64,000 bases of DNA, taken from the NCBI RefSeq assembly GCF_902499175.1, contig NZ_CABVQC010000008.1, positions 1 to 64,000 of the forward strand. Direction: 5' to 3'. How positions within the stretch are numbered: the stretch's first letter is position 1; each line of letters begins with the position of its first letter. The position numbers were made by a program, and so were the translations under genes. A model generated the notes under the pieces. That model was not told the DNA's origin and did not search any database. It saw nothing but the letters and a program-made list of their open reading frames with translations. Of the stretch, positions 8,824 through 20,980 are shown one piece after another. This stretch comes from Burkholderia aenigmatica. GTDB taxonomy: Bacteria > Pseudomonadota > Gammaproteobacteria > Burkholderiales > Burkholderiaceae.

Positions 8824-9450
8824 TCAGGGCTTGACGGCGATGACGCCCGACCAGCCGGGCAGATAGCGTGCATCCTGCTCATGCGCGCGATGCAGTGCGA
8901 TATCGAGCGCCTTCGCGAAATTCTTGCGGATCTGGTCGAGCGACACGTGCTGGCGCAGGTAGTCGGCCCACAGGAATTCGCTGAACGGCGTCGCGTCCTT
9001 CGCATAGCCGCCCGCCGTGCGCAGCTCGCCGGCAAGGCTGCGGTACGGATCGTCCACGAGCCCCGTCAGCGCCTTCGGCAGATTCTCGTAGTCGCGGCGC
9101 GTGCCGTCCGCGCCGAACGGATGCACCCACTGATTGTGTTCCATCATCCGCCAGAAGATCGTGTGGTCGAGCCACGAAAGATCCTTCAGCAGCATCGCGT
9201 TCACGCGCGCCTCGCCTTCCTCGATCAGTGCGAGGCCGAGGTGGTGGTGATCGGTGATGTAGTGCAGCCCGTCCGGGCCGAGCACGGCCGGGAACCAGTG
9301 CGATTCGATCGCGGCCTTGCGCGCACGCTTGCTGAGCCCCTTCCAGTGCTTGCGCTTCGCCTTGACTTCGCGATAGCCGACCGTCATCTGCGTGGGACGC
9401 AGTTCTTCAAGCTTGACGGGAATCAGATGAACATCATTGCCGAGTGCCAT
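8824..9450 (-). CDS. ParB-like nuclease-domain protein (ParBc_2 type)
   Basis: 208 residues. It starts LIPVKLEELRPTQMTVGY and carries ITDHHHLGLAL, the ParB/sulfiredoxin-fold core with a triple His in the place where ParB proteins bind nucleotide. This matches the ParBc_2 (putative ParB-like nuclease) family; it has no partner-protein or centromere-binding HTH domain, so it is not a chromosome-segregation ParB. Its gene is followed directly by the SulP gene and is probably co-transcribed with it. Biochemical function is unknown. Confidence 0.8.
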   Translation of the reverse strand: MALGNDVHLIPVKLEELRPTQMTVGYREVKAKRKHWKGLSKRARKAAIESHWFPAVLGPDGLHYITDHHHLGLALIEEGEARVNAMLLKDLSWLDHTIFWRMMEHNQWVHPFGADGTRRDYENLPKALTGLVDDPYRSLAGELRTAGGYAKDATPFSEFLWADYLRQHVSLDQIRKNFAKALDIALHRAHEQDARYLPGWSGVIAVKP

Positions 9451-9578
9451 GGTCGTACCCCATGTTGCGAAATTCCGGCAACGATACTCCTGATCGCGCG
9501 AGCCGTTAATACATCATGACCTCGATACGCATCCGGTTGACGATCTCTGACACCCTCCTGCGCATGCGCGGTGCCGCG

Positions 9579-10121
9579 CTACGCGCGCAGATCGTTGCGT
9601 TCGAGACGATGTCGAATGTAAGGAATACCGTCGTGCACGATGCTCACGCGACGCATCCCGAGCTTGCGCGCGACATTCAGCGAGCCTCTGTTGGCCTCCG
9701 CGATATCGGCGATCACGCGCGGCAGCCGCACCGTGTCGAAGGCATGACGCACGACGGCTGACGCAGCCTCGCTCGCGATGCCGCGCCCCCATGTCGTACG
9801 CACCAGCCGCCAGCCGATCTCGACGTCGCGCGCGCCGTCCGCATAGTCGGGAATCAGCAGGATCCAGCCGATGAACGCATCGGGCGCGGCCTTCTCGAAG
9901 ATCGACCAGTAGCCGAGGCCCGGCGGATAGTCGCGGGTGATCCGGTGCGTGACGAAGCGTCGATGCTCGACCGGATCGTGCCACGGGCCCGCGATGTGCC
10001 GCGTGACCTCGGGATTGCGATCCATCTCGATGCACGCGTCGAGGTCGGCCAGCACACGCGGACGCAGCCACAGCCGGGCCGTATCGAGCACCGGCAGCGT
10101 GGCGGCGGAAGGTTCGGTCAT
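9579..10121 (-). CDS. GNAT-family N-acetyltransferase (RimJ/RimL-like)
   Basis: 180 residues from the ATG at 10121, which has GGAG at the proper distance; a longer frame upstream lacks family similarity. The order TARLWLRPRVLADLDAC, GYWSIFEK, DVEIGWRLVRTTWGRGIASEA and ANRGSLNVARKLGMR follows the Acetyltransf_3 pattern; WGRGIASEA is the acetyl-CoA pyrophosphate loop. It transfers an acetyl group from acetyl-CoA to an unknown amine, possibly a protein N-terminus or small molecule. It stands alone on this strand. Confidence 0.9.
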   Translation of the reverse strand: MTEPSAATLPVLDTARLWLRPRVLADLDACIEMDRNPEVTRHIAGPWHDPVEHRRFVTHRITRDYPPGLGYWSIFEKAAPDAFIGWILLIPDYADGARDVEIGWRLVRTTWGRGIASEAASAVVRHAFDTVRLPRVIADIAEANRGSLNVARKLGMRRVSIVHDGIPYIRHRLERNDLRA

Positions 10122-10402
10122 CTGGACTCCTGATTCGGTGACGATGTGCATCGGGCGCATTACAAAACAACTACAAAAAGCCTGCCGGAATGATACAGAT
10201 GCCTGTCGCCTGTTTCGTGCGACGCCGTTTCCATTTCCGAAACAGTTCATTTCCTAGGGATTATTCCCGATTCGACGTTATCGCGCCCTACATCGCCCGG
10301 CGCCGCGGCCTACACTCGATCAATGCCCCCGCACCGCGCGCAAGCCGGGCCCGCATCCGCATGCACATCGTGAGCGCGCAAGCCAACGAGGAGACCTCGG
10401 AC

Positions 10403-11623
10403 ATGAGCTGGACCCGCGAACAACGCAACGTCACGATCGCCGCCTACCTCGGCTGGACGCTCGATGCGTTCGATTTTTTCCTGATGGTTTTCGTGCTGAA
10501 GGACATCGCCGCCGAATTCGGGTCGACGATCCCCGCCGTCGCGTTCGCGCTCACGCTGACGCTCGCGATGCGCCCGCTCGGCGCGCTGATCTTCGGCCGG
10601 CTCGCCGACCGCTTCGGCCGGCGCCCGACGCTGATGGTCAACATCGCATGCTATTCGCTGCTCGAACTCGCGTCGGGTTTCGCGCCGAGCCTGACCGCGC
10701 TGCTCGTGTTGCGCGCGCTGTTCGGTGTCGCGATGGGCGGCGAATGGGGCGTCGGCTCCGCGCTGACGATGGAAACCGTGCCGACCCATGCGCGCGGCTT
10801 CGTGTCGGGGCTGCTGCAGGCCGGCTATCCGAGCGGCTACCTGCTCGCGTCCGTCGTGTTCGGCCTGTTCTACCAGTACATCGGCTGGCGCGGGATGTTC
10901 ATGGTCGGCGTGCTGCCCGCGCTGCTCGTGCTCTACGTGCGCGCACATGTGCCCGAATCGCCGGCGTGGAAGCAGATGGAGAAGCGCCCGCGCCCGAGCC
11001 TTGGCACCACGATGCGGCAGAACTGGAAGCTCACGATCTACGCGATCGTGCTGATGACCGCGTTCAACTTCTTCTCGCACGGCACGCAGGATCTCTATCC
11101 GACGTTCCTGCGCGAGCAGCATCACTTCGATCCGCATACCGTGTCGTGGATCACGATCGTGCTGAACATCGGCGCCATCGTCGGCGGCCTGTCGTTCGGT
11201 GCGATCTCGGAGCGGATCGGCCGGCGTCGCGCCATCTTCATCGCTGCGCTGATTGCACTGCCCGTGCTGCCGCTGTGGGCATTTTCGAGCGGCCCGGTTG
11301 CGCTCGCCGCGGGTGCGTTCCTGATGCAGATCTCAGTGCAGGGTGCGTGGGGCGTGATCCCGGTTCACCTGAACGAGATTTCGCCCGACGAAATCCGCGC
11401 GACCTTCCCCGGCGTCGTCTACCAGCTCGGCAACCTGCTCGCGTCGGGCAACGCGACAATGCAGGCCTCGCTCGCCGTGTCGAACAACAACAATTACAGC
11501 TTCGCGCTCGCGCTCGTGGCCGGCATCGTCGCCGTCGTGATCGCCGTGCTGATCCTGTTCAGCCGCGAACGGCGCGGCATCGACATGACGCAATCGGTCA
11601 ATACGCGTAGCACGGTCAGCTAA
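10403..11623 (+). CDS. MFS transporter, sialate/lactate-type (SHS) proton symporter
   Basis: 406 residues, twelve predicted membrane segments. The start at 10403 has GAGGAG upstream. The N-terminus AYLGWTLDAFDFF and the loop GRLADRFGRRP are characteristic of the sialate:H+ symporter family (JEN1/lactate and related carriers), and the second half repeats the pattern with ISERIGRRRA. It probably imports a monocarboxylate or similar organic acid. Some 280 bases of noncoding DNA precede it and a strong hairpin follows. Confidence 0.88.
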   Translation: MSWTREQRNVTIAAYLGWTLDAFDFFLMVFVLKDIAAEFGSTIPAVAFALTLTLAMRPLGALIFGRLADRFGRRPTLMVNIACYSLLELASGFAPSLTALLVLRALFGVAMGGEWGVGSALTMETVPTHARGFVSGLLQAGYPSGYLLASVVFGLFYQYIGWRGMFMVGVLPALLVLYVRAHVPESPAWKQMEKRPRPSLGTTMRQNWKLTIYAIVLMTAFNFFSHGTQDLYPTFLREQHHFDPHTVSWITIVLNIGAIVGGLSFGAISERIGRRRAIFIAALIALPVLPLWAFSSGPVALAAGAFLMQISVQGAWGVIPVHLNEISPDEIRATFPGVVYQLGNLLASGNATMQASLAVSNNNNYSFALALVAGIVAVVIAVLILFSRERRGIDMTQSVNTRSTVS

Positions 11624-11648
11624 CCCCGCGCATTGCCGCATCGCACCA

Positions 11649-11683
11649 TCGCGCGTGCCCCGCCCTGCCGAGGGCACGCGCGA
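11649..11683. terminator. Strong hairpin after the MFS gene
   Basis: TCGCGCGTGCCC (11649-11660) pairs perfectly with GGGCACGCGCGA (11672-11683) across an 11-base loop. The following bases TACTTTC are only weakly T-rich, so it may terminate or protect the transcript. Confidence 0.6.
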
Positions 11684-11776
11684 TACTTTCCGCATCCGCA
11701 CATCGAACTAGAGGAATTTGTCCAGATTCCCCGCTTGCCCGCTCCGCCTGCCCTTTTTTATCTTAATAAAAACGAC

Positions 11777-11795
11777 TGTTTGAATCAGACAAACA
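11777..11795. promoter_or_regulatory. Inverted repeat before the TetR gene, candidate operator
   Basis: TGTTTG-N7-CAAACA, six-base perfect arms, 44 bases before the regulator start in an AT-rich patch. PsrA-type regulators bind GAAAC/GTTTC palindromes; this site has the same letters in another arrangement, so it is a candidate autoregulatory site only. Confidence 0.45.
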
Positions 11796-11838
11796 AATCA
11801 CCAGTTCGCGGCCGGGCGACCGGCATGGGAGGCGGGAC

Positions 11839-12660
11839 ATGGCAGTAAGTCAGGAAGGACGGCCATCCGCGGGACGGCCGTCCGGGGCGCGGTCATCCGG
11901 CACTCGGCAGACCGGCGGGACGAAGGCACGCATCCTCGATGCGGCCGAGGATCTGTTCATCGAGCATGGCTTCGAGGCGATGTCGATGCGCCAGATCACC
12001 TCGCGCGCGGCGGTCAACCTGGCCGCGGTCAACTACCACTTCGGCAGCAAGGAAGCGCTGATTCACGCGATGCTGTCGCGCCGGCTCGACCAGCTCAACC
12101 AGGAACGCCTCGGCATCCTCGACCGCTTCGATGCGCAACTCGGCTCGCACATCACCTGCGAGCACGTGCTCGGCGCGATGTTCATTCCCGCGCTGAAGGC
12201 ATCGCGCAATCCCGAGCGCGGCGGGCCCGGGTTCCTGCGCCTGATCGGCCGTGCGTACACCGATCCGTCGCCGTTCGTGCGCAACTTCCTGACCGCGCAC
12301 TACGCGAGCGTCGCGGGCCGCTTCTTCGACGCGTTCCAGCGGGCATTGCCGCACCTGCCGCGCACGGAGCTCGGCTGGCGCCTGCACTTCGCGATCGGCG
12401 CGCTGTCCGGCGCGCTCGCCGGCGCCGAAACGGAAAGCCTGATCGACGAGTTCTCGCAAGGCCGCACGATGAACGACGTGCAGATGATCGCGCGACTGTC
12501 GTCGCTGATCGTCGCCGCGCTGAAAGCGCCGATGCCCGACAGCGCGCAACTGTCGATCTTCGCGGCCGTGCTCGACGACGCAGGCGCGAGCGAAGCGTTC
12601 GGGCTGCCGCAGTCGGGCGCGACCACCGCCGATACGGCGACGCTGCATTCCACGAACTGA
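11839..12660 (+). CDS. TetR-family regulator, PsrA-like, next to fadD
   Basis: 273 residues. After a Gly/Ser/Arg-rich N-terminus of about 28 residues comes a TetR helix-turn-helix: RILDAAEDLFIEHGFEAMSMRQITSRAAVNLAAVNYHFGSKE region, about residues 30-75, with the classic YHFGSKEAL ending. The ligand domain (TetR_C) is of the type found in PsrA, a repressor released by long-chain fatty acids. The position just before fadD supports a role in controlling fatty-acid use. The upstream repeat at 11777 may be its operator. Confidence 0.85.
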   Translation: MAVSQEGRPSAGRPSGARSSGTRQTGGTKARILDAAEDLFIEHGFEAMSMRQITSRAAVNLAAVNYHFGSKEALIHAMLSRRLDQLNQERLGILDRFDAQLGSHITCEHVLGAMFIPALKASRNPERGGPGFLRLIGRAYTDPSPFVRNFLTAHYASVAGRFFDAFQRALPHLPRTELGWRLHFAIGALSGALAGAETESLIDEFSQGRTMNDVQMIARLSSLIVAALKAPMPDSAQLSIFAAVLDDAGASEAFGLPQSGATTADTATLHSTN

Positions 12661-12765
12661 GCGCGCGAGGCCACGCGCGGCTTCCTGTTCACGATTTGAT
12701 TGAAACGCGCGGTCACGCGGGGCGTCGAGACGTCCCCGTCGATCGACCGTGCGGCACGGGGCACG

Positions 12766-12787
12766 GGCGGGTGCTGAAGCACCCGCC
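12766..12787 (+). other. Perfect hairpin in the fadD leader
   Basis: GGCGGGTGCT-GA-AGCACCCGCC, ten pairs and a two-base loop, 31 bases before the fadD start and with no T run. It would fold in the 5' leader of fadD mRNA or separate it from the regulator transcript. Confidence 0.5.
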
Positions 12788-12817
12788 GTCGCCGAGAGCA
12801 AAGACCGGAGACATGTC

Positions 12818-14572
12818 ATGTCATCTTCCGCAGCACCCGCAGCGGCCCAGGTTCCGCCGAACTCCGACGGCATCTGGTACGCGTCATACCCGCCCGGCGT
12901 CCCGCACGAGATCGACGTCACGCAATATGCATCGCTTGTGCAATTCTTCGACGAATGCACGAGCCGCTTCGCCGAGCGCGTCGCCTATGTGAGCGCAGGC
13001 GCATCGATGACCTACCGCACGCTCGCACAGAAAGTCGACGCGTTCGCATCGTATCTGCAAAGCCTCGGCGTCAAGCCCGGCGACCGCGTCGCGATCATGC
13101 TGCCGAACACGTTCCAGTACCCGGTCGCGCTGTTCGGCACGCTGAAGGCCGGCGCGATCGTCGTCAACGTCAATCCGCTCTACACCGTGCGCGAACTCGC
13201 GCACCAGCTGAAAGACAGCGGCGCGCAAACGATCGTCGTGTTCGAGAACTTCGCGCGCACGCTGCAGGACGCGCTGCCGGAAACGCAGGTGAAGAACATC
13301 ATCGTCACCGCGCTCGGCGACCTGCTCGCCGACGGCTTCAATGCGAAAGGACGCCTGATCAATTTCGTGCTGAAGCACGTGAAGAAGCTCGTGCCGGCCT
13401 ACCACCTGCCGCAGGCCATCCGGTTGCGCTCCGCCCTCGCGCTCGGTGCACGCGGCAAACCGCAACCCGTGAAGATCACGCGCGACGACCTCGCGTTCCT
13501 GCAATACACGGGCGGCACGACGGGCGTCGCGAAAGGCGCGATGCTCACGCACGGCAACCTGATCGCGAACCTGCTGCAAGCGAAGGCGTGGATCGCCGAT
13601 CAGGTATCGGGCGACGTCGAAACCGTGCTCACGCCGCTGCCGCTGTATCACATCTATTCGCTGACGGTGAACGCATTCATCTTCATGGGGCTCGGCGGGC
13701 GCAACATCCTGATCGCGAACCCGCGCGACATGACGATGGTGATGAAGATCATCCGCAACGAGACGTTCACCGGCATCACCGGCATCAACACGCTGTACAA
13801 CGCGTTCCTCGACAACGAGGAATTCCGCAAGCGCGACTTCTCGAAGCTGAAGCTCGCGATGGCGGGCGGGATGGCGATGCAGCGCGCGGTCGCGGAGCGC
13901 TTCCAGCAAGTGACGGGCCGGCCGGTCGTCGAAGGCTACGGCCTGACCGAATGCTCGCCGATCGTCACGATGAACCCCGTGGACCTGAACGACATGGCCG
14001 CGTTCAGCGGGTCGATCGGCCTGCCCGCGCCGTCCACCATCGTGCGCTTTCGCCGCGAGGACGGCACCTGGGCGCCCATCGGCGAACCGGGCGAGCTGTG
14101 CGTGCACGGTCCGCAGGTGATGCGCGGCTACTGGCAACGCCCCGACGAGACGTCCAAGGTGATCGACGCCGACGGCTGGCTCGGCACCGGCGACATCGGC
14201 GTGATGGACGAGCGCGGCTTCATCCGCCTGATCGACCGCAAGAAGGACATGATCCTCGTGTCGGGCTTCAACGTGTATCCGAACGAGATCGAGGAAGTGC
14301 TGGTGATGCATCCGGGCATCAGCGAAGCCGCGGCGATCGGCATTCCTGACGAGGTACAAGGCGAACGGATCAAGGTATTCGTCGTGCGCCGCGACGCGTC
14401 GCTGACGGTCGACGACGTGCTCGCGCACTGCCGCAAGAACCTGACCGGCTACAAGATGCCGAAATTCGTCGAGTTCCGCGACGCGCTGCCGCAGACCAAC
14501 GTCGGCAAGATCCTGCGCCGCGCGCTGCGCGACGAGGAACTCGCCAAAATCAAGGCCGCGAAGCAAGGCTGA
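12818..14572 (+). CDS. fadD: Long-chain fatty acid-CoA ligase
   Basis: 584 residues; the start at 12818 has GGAG seven bases upstream. It is an AMP-forming acyl-CoA synthetase with the P-loop-like motif YTGGTTGVAKGAMLTH, the adenine motif YGLTECSP, GWLGTGD and the C-terminal DRKKDMILVSGFNVYPNEIEEV hinge, followed by the acceptor Lys in TNVGKILRR. It activates long-chain fatty acids to acyl-CoA for beta-oxidation at the membrane. The upstream TetR gene probably controls it and the downstream DUF1571 gene follows by 29 bases. Confidence 0.94.
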   Translation: MSSSAAPAAAQVPPNSDGIWYASYPPGVPHEIDVTQYASLVQFFDECTSRFAERVAYVSAGASMTYRTLAQKVDAFASYLQSLGVKPGDRVAIMLPNTFQYPVALFGTLKAGAIVVNVNPLYTVRELAHQLKDSGAQTIVVFENFARTLQDALPETQVKNIIVTALGDLLADGFNAKGRLINFVLKHVKKLVPAYHLPQAIRLRSALALGARGKPQPVKITRDDLAFLQYTGGTTGVAKGAMLTHGNLIANLLQAKAWIADQVSGDVETVLTPLPLYHIYSLTVNAFIFMGLGGRNILIANPRDMTMVMKIIRNETFTGITGINTLYNAFLDNEEFRKRDFSKLKLAMAGGMAMQRAVAERFQQVTGRPVVEGYGLTECSPIVTMNPVDLNDMAAFSGSIGLPAPSTIVRFRREDGTWAPIGEPGELCVHGPQVMRGYWQRPDETSKVIDADGWLGTGDIGVMDERGFIRLIDRKKDMILVSGFNVYPNEIEEVLVMHPGISEAAAIGIPDEVQGERIKVFVVRRDASLTVDDVLAHCRKNLTGYKMPKFVEFRDALPQTNVGKILRRALRDEELAKIKAAKQG

Positions 14573-14601
14573 ACGATCCATCGCCCCGGGAGACGCCGTC
14601 G

Positions 14602-15519
14602 ATGAACGAAGGAAAGAAGCGCCACGCGCGGCATGCCGCCGCCGTGGCAGTCGCCTGCCTGTTGTCGCTCGGACAGGCGGGCCTGCATGCACAGGAAACG
14701 ACCGCCACCGCGGGCGCGGCTGCGGGTGCCGCACTGCCGGCGGATCTCGCGAAAGTCACGCGCGAGCCAGTCGCGCAGCAGGCGCGCTGGCTGCGCACGG
14801 CCGCACAGCGCGGCACGCTCGCGCAATTCGATGACGCGACGCTCACGGCGCTGTTCAAGGCACTCGATCCGCTCGCCGTACCGCTGTATATCCGTAACGG
14901 TCCCAACGGCTATCCGTCATACCAGTTCACGATGGTGCGCCAGGAGCGCATCAGCGGAAAATGGTCCGATACGCCCGACCACATGCTCGTGAAGACCACC
15001 CGCGAGCCGCTGCGCGTCTATGCGAAATGGCTGCCGGGCGGTGCGCACGCCGGCCAGGAGACCATCTACGACGCGACGCAGCGCAAGGACGAGATGTACG
15101 GTCACCTCGGCGGCCTGCTCGGCAAGATTCCGCTGTGGACGGCACTCGACGGCGCACTTGCGCGCGCCCAGTCGAATCACCAGGTGACGGATCTCGGCAC
15201 CGAGTTCATCACGAACCTGTACCTGACCGAAGGGAAGAAATACGTGGAAGCCGGCGTGCAGCGGCCGACCGATGTGGAAGCCAGAACGATCGGCGGCGTG
15301 CGCGTGGTCGCGCTCACCTACGAAACGCCGACCGGCCGGCCGCAGTTCTACGCGAAGAAGGAAGTCCTCGGGCTCGACCTGCACGCGCCCTATTTCCGGA
15401 CCGTCGAGTCCTATGACAACGACGGCAAGATCTTCGAGCGGATCGTCATCGAGAAAATCACACCGGCGACACTCGACGACACCGCATTCGACCCGAAAAA
15501 CCCCGACTACGCGTTCTGA
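14602..15519 (+). CDS. DUF1571 exported protein, downstream of fadD
   Basis: 305 residues with an N-terminal signal peptide (basic KKRHARH, hydrophobic core, cleavage near HAQE). The mature part YQFTMVRQERISGKW and KWLPGGAHAGQE matches DUF1571, a periplasmic beta-rich domain of unknown function whose fold resembles lipoprotein-carrier proteins. An operon with fadD (29-base gap) suggests a link to lipid handling in the envelope, but this is inference. Confidence 0.82.
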   Translation: MNEGKKRHARHAAAVAVACLLSLGQAGLHAQETTATAGAAAGAALPADLAKVTREPVAQQARWLRTAAQRGTLAQFDDATLTALFKALDPLAVPLYIRNGPNGYPSYQFTMVRQERISGKWSDTPDHMLVKTTREPLRVYAKWLPGGAHAGQETIYDATQRKDEMYGHLGGLLGKIPLWTALDGALARAQSNHQVTDLGTEFITNLYLTEGKKYVEAGVQRPTDVEARTIGGVRVVALTYETPTGRPQFYAKKEVLGLDLHAPYFRTVESYDNDGKIFERIVIEKITPATLDDTAFDPKNPDYAF

Positions 15520-15546
15520 TGCGCGCCGGCGGGGCCGGCCTCGGGC

Positions 15547-15831
15547 TCAATCGTCATCGTCGTCGCCGTGGTGCCGGTGCCATCGCTTGTAATAGTGCTT
15601 GCGCCACTTGCGATAGCGATCGTCGTCGTCATCGCCGTAGTAGCCGTATCCGTAGCCTGGATAGGCGACCACGGCCGGCTGCGGCGCCACATAGACCGGT
15701 GCCGGTTCGACATAGACCGGCGCGACCGGTACGCCGATGCCGACCGACAGGTCGACATGCCCCGCCATCGCACTGCCGGAAGCCAGCAACGCGACGGCCC
15801 CGACCCACCCTGCCCATCGTCTCTTGTTCAT
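15547..15831 (-). CDS. Small exported PXPV-repeat protein with acidic tail
   Basis: 94 residues. The signal peptide ends SGSAMA. The mature protein has a Pro-Val-rich part VPVAPVYVEPAPVYVAP (PXPV repeat), a Tyr/Gly stretch, and two runs of five Asp separated by a basic Trp/Tyr/His segment (RKWRKHYYKRWHRHH). The His- and Asp-rich composition suggests metal or matrix binding, but no function is established. It converges with the DUF1571 gene; two CGTAACG motifs lie about 90-110 bases upstream. Confidence 0.75.
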   Translation of the reverse strand: MNKRRWAGWVGAVALLASGSAMAGHVDLSVGIGVPVAPVYVEPAPVYVAPQPAVVAYPGYGYGYYGDDDDDRYRKWRKHYYKRWHRHHGDDDDD

Positions 15832-16126
15832 GTTCTGAATCCCTGATATGCCGGCCCGCCCGGCTCGCCCGACCAATGTACGTGCGGCGCGCGAACCAAG
15901 GTGATACGGCACTGCGAGAGTCGTAACGCGGCGTAACGAAATGACATTAGCCGTTCGGTCGAATCGCGAAAATGCGCTGGAACGTCTATAGTGGGTTACG
16001 GTTCGACACAATCACGACTGCGCGCTCCCCGATTGAACAGGGTAGAATCCCGCCAAACACCTTGTGGACGAACACGCCACACACACGCACAACATATTCT
16101 CTGACGCAGGCTCCTGCCGCACCTCA
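15832..16126. other. Intergenic region between PXPV gene and hfq2
   Basis: About 295 bases shared by divergent genes. It contains the CGTAACG pair and -10-like strings TATAGT (around 15987) and TAGAAT (around 16043), without clear -35 partners. No further gene is seen. Confidence 0.5.
15922..15938. promoter_or_regulatory. Two CGTAACG direct repeats one helical turn apart
   Basis: CGTAACG at 15922-15928 and 15932-15938, spaced ten bases. Direct repeats at this period are typical of OmpR/PhoB-type response regulator boxes. The same heptamer recurs in both orientations before the repeat lipoprotein at 31269. Confidence 0.4.
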
Positions 16127-16705
16127 ATGGCCAATCCCGCAGAATCCCATCCGCAAAACGACTTCATCAATTCGGCGCGCAAGGAACGTAAGCGCGTTGA
16201 AATCTATCTCGTCAACGGCATTCGTCTGACGGGATGTATCGAGTCGTTCGACCAGTACCTGGTGATGCTGCGCACCCCCGTGGGTCTGCAAGGCATCTAC
16301 AAGCACGCGATTTCCACGATCCAGCTCGACACGGGCGGCTCGCGCCCGGGTGGCAGCGGCCCCCGCGGGCCGCGCACCGGCGGGCGCCCGGGTGGCCGTG
16401 AAGGCGGCGGTCACAGCCCGTACGGCTCGCACGGCGGCTCGCGCGAATCGCGCGGCGACGGCGGTTACGGCTCCCGCGAACCGCGTGAAGGCTATGGCTC
16501 GCGCGAACCGCGCGAGGGTTACGGCTCGCGTGAGCCGCGCGAAGGCTACGGCGCCCCGCGCGAACCCCGTGAACCGCGCGAAAGCTACGGCGCGCCACGC
16601 GACGCCGGCGACGCATCCGGCAGCGCATCGCCGTCGGATTCGCGCGGCGGCAACGGGCCGGTGATCGTGACACGCCGCCGGCGAATCGTGCCGGACGGCC
16701 AGTAA
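16127..16705 (+). CDS. hfq2: Hfq2, RNA chaperone with long repeat-rich C-terminal tail
   Basis: 192 residues from the ATG at 16127, where the Hfq family start ([13 protein letters not shown]) falls; the frame extends upstream but is unlike Hfq. Residues about 12-70 are the Sm core, including [19 protein letters not shown] and the Sm2 motif YKHAISTI. From about residue 72 the tail is Gly/Arg/Ser-rich with tandem YGSREPREG units and then YGAPREPRE units. Burkholderia carry a normal short Hfq and this longer second one. It should bind sRNA and mRNA and mediate riboregulation; the tail may add RNA contacts or drive self-association. Confidence 0.93.
   Translation: MANPAESHPQNDFINSARKERKRVEIYLVNGIRLTGCIESFDQYLVMLRTPVGLQGIYKHAISTIQLDTGGSRPGGSGPRGPRTGGRPGGREGGGHSPYGSHGGSRESRGDGGYGSREPREGYGSREPREGYGSREPREGYGAPREPREPRESYGAPRDAGDASGSASPSDSRGGNGPVIVTRRRRIVPDGQ
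16470..16600 (+). repeat. In-frame tandem repeats in the hfq2 tail
   Basis: Three to four 27-base units encoding YGSREPREG, followed by related YGAPREPRE units. Units differ at third codon positions (for example GAAGGC/GAGGGT), so the protein sequence is conserved more than the DNA. Confidence 0.7.
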
Positions 16706-16710
16706 AACAA

Positions 16711-16740
16711 AAGGGCAAGCCAACCGGCTTGCCCTTTTTA
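16711..16740 (+). terminator. Rho-independent terminator after hfq2
   Basis: AAGGGCAAGCC-AACC-GGCTTGCCCTT, eleven perfect pairs followed by TTT, six bases after the stop. A runs on the other side make it usable for the convergent DUF2968 gene too. Confidence 0.9.
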
Positions 16741-16782
16741 CTTGTGCGGCCGGCGCGGCATGTCGCCGCACCGCCATCGGGT

Positions 16783-17484
16783 TCAGTGTGCCGTCGTCGG
16801 CAGGCCCGCATCGGCCTCGCGCTGCAACGAACGCACCTGCTGCTGCAACGTACGCAGTTGTGACTGCAGCTCGGCCTGCTGCGCCTGCAATGCGGCCGTC
16901 TCGTTGCGTACGCTCTTCTGGCGATCCGCGACCGCCGCCTGCTGCTGGCGGGCGATCGAGATATCGGCCTGCAGGCGCCGCGCGCGATCCTGCGTGACTT
17001 CGATCTGCTTGTCCATTTGCGCTTTCTGCGATTCCAGCTTCGCTGCCCGCAGTTCGTTCACGGCCAGCCGCTCCGCCTGATGCGAGAAATCGCGATAGAT
17101 CGCTTCCGCACGCGTTTCGTCGTAAGTCTTGATCACGCGCCAGAACGCCTTCTGCTGGAACAGTGCAACGAAGTACGCGCCGTCCTTGACGTTGAACAGC
17201 AGGCTCGCGCCGTAGCTGCCGTTATAGCTCGTGCGCATTTCCGTCAGCGTGTGCGACTGGATCTGGCGCTGCAGGTCGTCGACCGTGCTCGGCCCCGTCG
17301 ACTCGCCCGCCTGCGGCTGCACCGATGTCTGCGAATCGATCACCGGAATTGCCGCAACCGGCGCCGACGCCTGCTGTACTACCGGCGAACCGCTGTCTGC
17401 CAGACTTTGCGCGTATGCGCCCTGCATGCCCCCCACCAGGGCGAGCAATACGCACGCCCTTCCCAACCCCGTCTTATGGCTCAT
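16783..17484 (-). CDS. DUF2968 exported coiled-coil protein
   Basis: 233 residues with a signal peptide (MSHKTGLGRACVLLALVGG, cleavage near AYAQ). After a Pro/Gln/Ser-rich linker comes a short conserved globular part (GSYGASLLFNVKDGAYFVALFQQKAFWRVIKTYD), then about 110 residues rich in Gln, Ala, Arg and Glu with a clear heptad pattern, a coiled coil. It matches the DUF2968 family, known mainly from Burkholderia and relatives. Function unknown. It lies 54 bases downstream of the sigma-54 activator and may be transcribed with the Tad locus. Confidence 0.8.
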   Translation of the reverse strand: MSHKTGLGRACVLLALVGGMQGAYAQSLADSGSPVVQQASAPVAAIPVIDSQTSVQPQAGESTGPSTVDDLQRQIQSHTLTEMRTSYNGSYGASLLFNVKDGAYFVALFQQKAFWRVIKTYDETRAEAIYRDFSHQAERLAVNELRAAKLESQKAQMDKQIEVTQDRARRLQADISIARQQQAAVADRQKSVRNETAALQAQQAELQSQLRTLQQQVRSLQREADAGLPTTAH

Positions 17485-17538
17485 GAAGTTCTATTCCCGC
17501 CCGAGTCGTTATAATTCAGCGCGATTTTATCTCATTAA

Positions 17539-20975
<3,437 letters not shown>

Positions 20976-20980
20976 CTCGC

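Noticed and set aside
8824..9450. Chromosome-partition ParB
   Set aside because: It lacks the HTH and dimer domains and has no parA neighbour; it fits the ParBc_2 type instead.
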